NCBI GenBank assembly: GCA_964632995.1
Contig: CAZWDL010000104.1
Span: forward strand, 1 to 26,768
Direction: 5' to 3'
DNA length: 26,768 nucleotides
Source of the DNA: CAZWDL01 sp964632995
GTDB lineage: Bacteria; Bacteroidota; Bacteroidia; Chitinophagales; Saprospiraceae
Shown here in pieces: positions 22,030 to 26,768 of the stretch. Below the pieces are notes generated by a model that saw nothing but the letters and a program-made list of their open reading frames with translations, had not been told where the DNA came from and made no database searches. Position numbers and translations under genes: made by a program. How positions within the stretch are numbered: the stretch's first letter is position 1; each line of letters opens with the position of its first letter.

Positions 22030-24936
22030 ATGGACAGACGACCTTTACTCTTGACCCTCTTTTCCTTACTTTTTTGCTGGCCTCTATTAGCTCAAACAGA
22101 GGAACCTGCTGCCTTTCGGTCGATAGACGGCTTCGGCAATAATCTGGAAAATCCCGGCTGGGGACAGGCGGGAGAGAATTTACGACGTTTTACCGAGAAC
22201 GGTTACGCGGACGGCATGGCGGCGCCGGCCGGCGAAAACCGGCCAAACCCGAGAGAAGTAAGTAATGCCATTTTTGCACAGGAGGGATTGATCAACGATC
22301 CCTTGACCCTGAGTGATTTTTGCTGGGCCTTCGGCCAGTTCATCGACCATGATCTGGGACTGACACCAGACGGGCCGGAACCTCTGATGATCCCCGTGCC
22401 GAAAGGCGATCCCTGGTTCGACCCTATGGGGGTAGGGCAAGCTATGATTCCGATGCATCGTAACAGATTTGACCCGACAACAGGTGACAGTCCTGAAAAT
22501 CCGCGGGAGCATCCCAATGTAATTACAGCCTTCCTGGACGGGAGTGTCGTCTACGGATCGGAGCAGGAGCATGCAGACTGGCTTCGGAGTTTTAAAGGTG
22601 GAAAGCTGAAAGTTTCACAAGGCAATCTGCTGCCATTCAATACGGTCACTGGTGAACTGGATGGGGCCGTCGACCCGAATGCTCCCCATATGGATAATCC
22701 AACCCGCACTTCCGAAAAAATTTTCGTGGCGGGCGATCCTCGCGTCAATGAAAACCCACTGCTCATTTCCTTTCATACCTTATTCGTTCGCGAGCACAAC
22801 CGCATTTGTGATGAACTGGCCCTGGAGCATCCGGAATGGGATGATGAGCTGTTGTACCTGCAGGCACGTAAACGGGTGGCAGCTGTCCTGCAGTCTATCG
22901 TTTACAACGAATGGCTTCCCACTATGGGCGTGTATCTTCCCAATTATCAGGGATACCGTCCAGATGTCAACCCTCAGTTATTTCAGGTTTTTACCGCGGC
23001 TGCTTTCCGCCTGGGGCATACGCTGCTCAATGGCACGCTGCAGCGCCTGGATGCTAACGGCGATACTTTGCCCGAAGGAAACCTTGCGCTTCGAGATGCT
23101 TTCTTCACCCCTATGACACTTATCGAATCAGGGGGGATAGAACCTTTCGTGCAAGGAATGGCCGTCCAGGTACAACAGAGTATGGATTCGAAAGTGATGG
23201 ATGACGTACGTAACTTTCTTTTCGGTGCGCCGGGCGCCGGCGGGCTCGATCTGGTTTCTATCAATATCAATCGCGGCCGAGAGAGGGGATTGTCCGACTT
23301 TAATACGGTGCGCCGGAATTTTGGCCTGCAACCCTACTATTTTTTCCAGCAAGTTAGTTTCAATCCCGAAACGGTTTCCCGGCTTAACCAATTGTATAAA
23401 AGTATTCACAACATTGATCCCTGGGTAGGACTGCTGGCGGAAACCCCCATGCGCGGTGCACTTTTCGGTGAGACGCTCCTAACCATTATGACCCGTCAGT
23501 TTGCCAATTTACGCGATGGGGACCGCTTTTTTTACCTTAACGACAGCGAACTTAGCGAAAAAGAGAAGAAGGAAATTCACCTTACGACGATGCACGATGT
23601 GATCATGCGGAACACGGGGATTAAGCTGATGCAGGAAAACGTATTCGAAGCTATGCCGCATAGTGAGATCTGTGAAAGTATGCTGGTGGAAGTCGATGGA
23701 AGAGTACGTACGGAAAGAGGAGACCCGGTTCCTGATGTGTTGGTCTACCTTCGCGCGGGCGGCAATGTAGAACAGCTGACTACCGAAAGCGATGGCCGCT
23801 TTGATTTTCTTCCGGTCGGAGGCTGTGACCTCCGTGAACTCAAGTTGACCAAATCGGATAAAGCCATCAACGGCGTTTCCACCATAGACCTCATTCTCAT
23901 CCAGAAACATGTTCTGGGCCTGAGTACACTGGATTCCCCCTATAAGATCATAGCTGCCGATGTCAACAACTCGGGGAATATTTCCACCCTGGATATCGTA
24001 TCGGTGCGGAAGGTGATCCTGGGCATACAACGTGAGTTTACGAACAATGAAAACTGGCGCTTCGTGCCTGCTTCCTACGTCTTTACAGATCCACTAAATC
24101 CCTTCGCCGAGGAGTTTCCCGAAGGGCTTGATTTCAATGTGCTCAGCCAGGATCTCAACCTCGAGTATATTGCGATCAAAACGGGTGATGTAAACAATAC
24201 GGCTCAGGTTATCAGCAACGCGACGACACCGGTCATCGCCGATCGCGGACAAAAGCCGGGGCTTAATGTGTACCTGACCGACCGGGAACTCAGGAAAGGG
24301 GAATCCGTAACGGTTCAGCTGACCAGTTCCGAACTCTCTTCCCTGCAGGGGTACCAATTCAGTCTCGCTTTTGACCAGAATGCGCTTCGCTTTGAAGGTA
24401 TAAATAGTGATGGGGTATTGCCAGGGCTTTCGGAGGACCACTTTGGGATCTTCCAGGAGGAAGGACTGATCACTACCAGCTGGAATTCCAATGCGGCTAT
24501 TCCCCTGCAGGCAGGGAGCGCGCTGTTCGGATTGACCTTCCAGGTGCTTCAGGATGGTTACCTGAGAGAACTGCTGCAATTAGGGGATAAACTAGCCCCC
24601 AATGCTTATGACCAGACCTTGCATGAAATGCCCGTTCGACTGATGTACGAAAATCAGGGGATGGAAACAGCCGGCTTTGTATTGCATCAGAACCAGCCCA
24701 ATCCCTTCCGGGCACGAACGGTGATTCCGTTTTATTTGCCGGAAAGCGGAGAGGCTACCCTGACCATTTTCGACGCATCCGGAAGGGTGCTGTACACCCG
24801 TACCAACACTTTCGGACAGGGAGATCAGCAATGGAGTCTGCAGCGCAGCGAGCTGACGGAAACAAGCGGAATACTTTACTATCAGCTGAATTCCGGCCAG
24901 GAATCAGCAACCCGCAAAATGTTGTTAATTGAATAG
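22030..24936 (+). CDS. Secreted animal-type haem peroxidase with dockerin, cohesin-like and T9SS domains
   Basis: A 968-residue secreted protein with a signal peptide (1-22). The peroxidase domain (about 28-545) keeps its key residues: D106-H107-D108 in FGQFIDHDLG (haem-ester Asp, distal His, calcium Asp), the calcium loop T166-F168-D170-S172, and R238 with E241 in GDPRVNENP (distal Arg and haem-ester Glu). Also present are TLFVREHNR and proximal H330 in FRLGHTLL. Then come a short carboxypeptidase-regulatory-like region (about 551-600) and dockerin-like repeats (D610...D620; canonical D644-N646-S648...D655; a third DVNN at 720-723). A cohesin-like beta domain (about 743-873) and a T9SS type-A domain (about 888-968, from QPNPF) follow. 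It would oxidise halides or phenolics with peroxide outside the cell. All catalytic residues are present. Confidence 0.93.
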   Translation: MDRRPLLLTLFSLLFCWPLLAQTEEPAAFRSIDGFGNNLENPGWGQAGENLRRFTENGYADGMAAPAGENRPNPREVSNAIFAQEGLINDPLTLSDFCWAFGQFIDHDLGLTPDGPEPLMIPVPKGDPWFDPMGVGQAMIPMHRNRFDPTTGDSPENPREHPNVITAFLDGSVVYGSEQEHADWLRSFKGGKLKVSQGNLLPFNTVTGELDGAVDPNAPHMDNPTRTSEKIFVAGDPRVNENPLLISFHTLFVREHNRICDELALEHPEWDDELLYLQARKRVAAVLQSIVYNEWLPTMGVYLPNYQGYRPDVNPQLFQVFTAAAFRLGHTLLNGTLQRLDANGDTLPEGNLALRDAFFTPMTLIESGGIEPFVQGMAVQVQQSMDSKVMDDVRNFLFGAPGAGGLDLVSININRGRERGLSDFNTVRRNFGLQPYYFFQQVSFNPETVSRLNQLYKSIHNIDPWVGLLAETPMRGALFGETLLTIMTRQFANLRDGDRFFYLNDSELSEKEKKEIHLTTMHDVIMRNTGIKLMQENVFEAMPHSEICESMLVEVDGRVRTERGDPVPDVLVYLRAGGNVEQLTTESDGRFDFLPVGGCDLRELKLTKSDKAINGVSTIDLILIQKHVLGLSTLDSPYKIIAADVNNSGNISTLDIVSVRKVILGIQREFTNNENWRFVPASYVFTDPLNPFAEEFPEGLDFNVLSQDLNLEYIAIKTGDVNNTAQVISNATTPVIADRGQKPGLNVYLTDRELRKGESVTVQLTSSELSSLQGYQFSLAFDQNALRFEGINSDGVLPGLSEDHFGIFQEEGLITTSWNSNAAIPLQAGSALFGLTFQVLQDGYLRELLQLGDKLAPNAYDQTLHEMPVRLMYENQGMETAGFVLHQNQPNPFRARTVIPFYLPESGEATLTIFDASGRVLYTRTNTFGQGDQQWSLQRSELTETSGILYYQLNSGQESATRKMLLIE

Positions 24937-25412
24937 CCCGGCCTTTTGATCCATGCAGAAGGGGATGCTGAGCCAATGTCGCTTAGCATCCCCTTTTGCG
25001 TCTTTTTCAATACAAAGTGGTTTAGCATGGATTGAGTTACCAGACAAAATAGAACCCGGCCGGAAAGACATCGCGCAGAACAGTAAAATAATCAAATAAT
25101 ATGCCCAATAACTCCATCGATGTAGCATACTTTGCATCCCAAACTTGACAATAGTTTAAAATTTTTATTATTTTGCCTTATAGGTGGCTAGAAAATTATT
25201 CTTCTCCACTACCTCTACCCCTTCAAAAGTTAAATCGCCCTAAAACTTTTTCAAAAAAAGTTAGGTCAACCCTTTACCTCGTCGCCATACCTGGAAATAC
25301 TATATCCGTGAATAGTTCCCTCGTCAATAAAAGGGATAAGGGCCCTGAACGGTAGTATATTCCAAACGAAGCACTTTATATCCCATGTACATATCCAAAA
25401 TACTGTAATCCC
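24937..25412. other. 476-bp intergenic region
   Basis: After the peroxidase terminator (listed separately) no gene is supported. An AT-rich palindrome AACTTTTT-CAA-AAAAAGTT at 25244-25262 is extended by CCT and AGG with a small bulge. It forms a hairpin about 150 nt upstream of the response regulator start. The 60-codon frame at 25173-25355 shows no features of a gene. No TAnnTTTG element was found close to the regulator. Confidence 0.6.
24959..25007 (+). terminator. Intrinsic terminator of the peroxidase gene
   Basis: AAGGGGATGCTGAGC (24959-24973) pairs with GCTTAGCATCCCCTT (24981-24995) over 15 bp with one G.U pair and a 7-nt loop. T-rich sequence (TTGCGTCTTTTTC) follows. It begins 23 bp after the peroxidase stop codon and is directed to the plus strand. 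Confidence 0.85.
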
Positions 25413-26090
25413 ATGCAAAGTATTAAAACGATCCTAGCGGATGATCAACAAATTTTCATTACCGGGTTAAAAAAAGTCCTCACGGAAGAAGCTCCCTTTC
25501 CCTGCGATATTATCGCCACCGCTTTTGATGGATGCGAATTGCTCCGCACTGTCCAACGGGAAAATGCGGATCTGCTCATCCTCGACCTCAACCTTCCCGG
25601 AAAAGACGGACTGGAAGTATTGCGGGAATTGAAAAACGCCAATGCCTCTCTACGCGTATTGGTGCTCAGCCGTTACGATGATCCCAAAATCATTAAATCA
25701 GCGTTTAAATTCGGTGGGGATGGCTATATCCTGAAGGATAAAAATATAGGTGAACTCTTTACCGCTATGGAAGCGGTGCTGAGTGGGCATACCTTCGTTG
25801 GCAATGGGGTGGCCTTTCACAGCAGGCAGCCTACCCGGTCCACCAATGGACAAGCTAGCTCCGGCACCTATATATTCGAGGATAGTTTCCTGAAGAAGCA
25901 TCACCTGACCAAGCGGGAAACCGAAGTACTCCGCCTGATCGCAGAGGCGTTGAGTAACAAAGAGATCGCCCAGCGCCTTTTCATTAGTGATCAAACAGTA
26001 GGCGTCCACCGGAAAAATATTATGCGAAAACTGGGCGTCAGCAATACCGCCGCTCTGGTTAAGACGGCCTATGATCACTGCCTCGTCTAA
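25413..26090 (+). CDS. NarL/LuxR-family response regulator
   Basis: A 225-residue cytoplasmic two-component transcription regulator. The receiver domain (about 4-122) has acidic residues D10/D11, phospho-acceptor D58 in LILDLNLPGKDG, S86 in VLVLSRYDD and K108 in GYILKD, so the full switch set is intact. A linker of about 35 residues leads to a LuxR-type helix-turn-helix (about 164-222; LTKRETEVLRLIAEALSNKEIA, then ISDQTVGVHRKNIMRKLGV). No histidine kinase lies on either side within the window, so it is an orphan here. Long non-coding stretches flank it, and its targets cannot be read from the sequence. Confidence 0.95.
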   Translation: MQSIKTILADDQQIFITGLKKVLTEEAPFPCDIIATAFDGCELLRTVQRENADLLILDLNLPGKDGLEVLRELKNANASLRVLVLSRYDDPKIIKSAFKFGGDGYILKDKNIGELFTAMEAVLSGHTFVGNGVAFHSRQPTRSTNGQASSGTYIFEDSFLKKHHLTKRETEVLRLIAEALSNKEIAQRLFISDQTVGVHRKNIMRKLGVSNTAALVKTAYDHCLV

Positions 26091-26146
26091 CGATGACTTT
26101 GAATCGCGGCCTGATTAAAAAAAATTACCCTTTTTAGGGTATAAAC

Positions 26147-26173
26147 TTGTATCAGCTTTTTTCTTTATATTTG
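26147..26173 (+). promoter_or_regulatory. Candidate promoter downstream of the response regulator gene
   Basis: TATATTTG at 26166-26173 matches TAnnTTTG exactly. TTG at 26147-26149 is 16 bp upstream, a little closer than the usual 19-22. It would transcribe the intergenic region towards the partial gene at 26671. Confidence 0.35.
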
Positions 26174-26277
26174 TACTGTTCTGCTGTATATTCAAAGTTA
26201 AAATACTACCCACACCCAAAAGGTCAAATTTCAGGAAAAATTATTCGTGATTTTACTGAATAATACTGCCAAGTTTT

Positions 26278-26285
26278 TAACTTTG
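26278..26285 (+). promoter_or_regulatory. Candidate -7 promoter element
   Basis: TAACTTTG matches TAnnTTTG exactly and lies 23 bp upstream of the ATG at 26309. No TTG is found at the right distance upstream. Confidence 0.35.
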
Positions 26286-26308
26286 CAAAAGCTATTAAAA
26301 AATATTCC

Positions 26309-26407
26309 ATGAACATGAACATTTACACTCCCAAGCTATTTTCGTATTCCCGTACCCCATTTCTTCTGACTTCCTTTAAATTATCTCATCTAGCTCTGAT
26401 TTCATGA
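26309..26407 (+). CDS. Possible 32-residue peptide
   Basis: A short frame, MNMNIYTPKLFSYSRTPF and 14 further residues, ends at TGA 26405-26407. It follows a -7-like element at 26278 with a leader of suitable length. It has a basic, moderately hydrophobic composition but no recognisable domain. It may be a leader peptide, a broken 5' end of a secreted protein gene, or chance. Confidence 0.2.
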   Translation: MNMNIYTPKLFSYSRTPFLLTSFKLSHLALIS

Positions 26408-26480
26408 GTGTTGCACTAAGCACATCCTGAAGTTCAGCGAATCTCATTAGGGAGCATTTTTATTCATGTGGATCTATAAT

Positions 26481-26533
26481 CTATCGCGATACAGTTGCGA
26501 TAGCACTGTAGCTGTTACCCATAGCTGCGATTT
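26481..26533. other. Cluster of overlapping hairpins
   Basis: CTATCGC (26481-26487) and GCGATAG (26497-26503) form a perfect 7-bp stem with a 9-nt loop. ACAGT (26491-26495) can pair with ACTGT (26505-26509), an alternative fold. GCGAT recurs near 26527. It lies about 140 bp upstream of the partial gene at 26671 and could be part of its leader or a binding region. Confidence 0.3.
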
Positions 26534-26670
26534 TGACCTGATGTAATTAATGACAACGCAGGTACTCTTTTCACGACGACCGACAAGAGAAACTGCTGTT
26601 TAGCATAGGCAACAATAAGTTGTATTATAATCCATCATTAACCTAAATTCATTTTAACAAATTGTAATCT

Positions 26671-26768
26671 ATGAAAAAGACGACCTTTACCTCTTTCCGG
26701 CCATGGAAGGACCTCAAAAGCAGGAATATCCTGTTGTTGCTGGCCTTCTTCGGCCTAAGCTTCGGGCA
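26671..26768 (+). CDS. N-terminus of a secreted or outer-membrane protein (partial)
   Basis: The frame opens with ATG at 26671 and is still open at the window end after 32 codons. It reads MKKTTFTSFRPWKDLKSRN, then a hydrophobic core ILLLLAFFGLSFG and an incomplete codon beginning CA. This is a signal peptide with a long basic n-region, as often seen in exported Bacteroidota proteins, including TonB-dependent receptors. A -G-Q cleavage context is likely if the next codon is Gln. The leader AATTGTAATCT is AT-rich. The mature protein is outside the window, so its function is unknown. Confidence 0.65.
   Translation, partial: MKKTTFTSFRPWKDLKSRNILLLLAFFGLSFG

Larger units (their letters stand above)
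26091..26670. other. 580-bp intergenic region with promoter-like and hairpin elements
   Basis: No confident gene. TACCCT-TTTT-AGGGTA (26126-26141) is a 6-bp hairpin; only its minus strand carries a following T run. Two -7-like motifs, a 32-codon frame at 26309-26407 and a hairpin cluster at 26481-26533 are listed separately. The final 60 bp before the next start is AT-rich (TATTATAATCC near 26633). Confidence 0.6.

Noticed and set aside
25173..25355. 60-codon frame upstream of the response regulator
   Set aside because: Low-complexity, AT-driven sequence containing a palindrome; no domain or start context.
26126..26141. Terminator of the response regulator gene
   Set aside because: The 6-bp hairpin has no T run on the plus strand; the A/T run lies on the wrong side for termination of this gene.

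Overview
The window comes from a chromosome of a Bacteroidota bacterium, most likely of the Saprospiria (Lewinella/Haliscomenobacter relatives). The evidence is two secreted proteins ending in type IX secretion (T9SS) type-A sorting domains, a dockerin/cohesin-like secreted peroxidase, promoter candidates of the Bacteroidota form TTG-N(about 19-22)-TAnnTTTG, AT-rich leaders without Shine-Dalgarno motifs, and protein families typical of the phylum. The taxon is inferred from content, not from a marker gene. No rRNA, tRNA or CRISPR array was seen.

Layout. 1-56 is a heptanucleotide tandem repeat. 114-2270 (-) is recG, divergent from rbfA (2475-2867, +). Next come a Ppx/GppA phosphatase (3068-3976, -), a small lipoprotein (4050-4529, -) and an outer-membrane barrel protein (4577-5176, -). 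A coupled pair follows on + (5478-5774 and 5771-6538): a small conserved protein and a PhnP-like zinc hydrolase. A SPOR-domain membrane protein (6922-7581, +) converges on a single-domain rhodanese (7603-7917, -). Between the rhodanese gene and the next gene lies a foldable 133-nt segment (7954-8086), a candidate structured RNA.

The most unusual gene is 8088-11738 (-). It encodes 1216 residues with two successive D-Ala-D-Ala-ligase-like (ATP-grasp) regions, one transmembrane helix and three PASTA-like domains. This is the layout of a PknB-type receptor, with ligase-like modules in place of the kinase. The second ligase module has lost its recognisable catalytic residues and the first keeps only part of them, so a sensor or scaffold for peptidoglycan precursors is a reasonable hypothesis. 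A four-helix membrane protein (11853-12380, +) and a MATE/DinF exporter (12533-13825, +) follow.

The right half is mostly surface biology. It has a T9SS-secreted metzincin protease with Fn3, P-domain and CSPG-like modules (13839-17462, -), a 1167-residue outer-membrane protein of unknown function (17682-21185, -), and a T9SS-secreted animal-type haem peroxidase with dockerin and cohesin-like modules (22030-24936, +). The 844-bp gap between the last two holds a strong minus-strand intrinsic terminator inside the leader of the outer-membrane protein gene (possible attenuator) and a MITE-like element with 17-bp imperfect terminal inverted repeats flanked by CTAG. An orphan NarL/LuxR-type response regulator (25413-26090, +) lies between long non-coding stretches. 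A secreted protein gene starts at 26671 and runs off the window.
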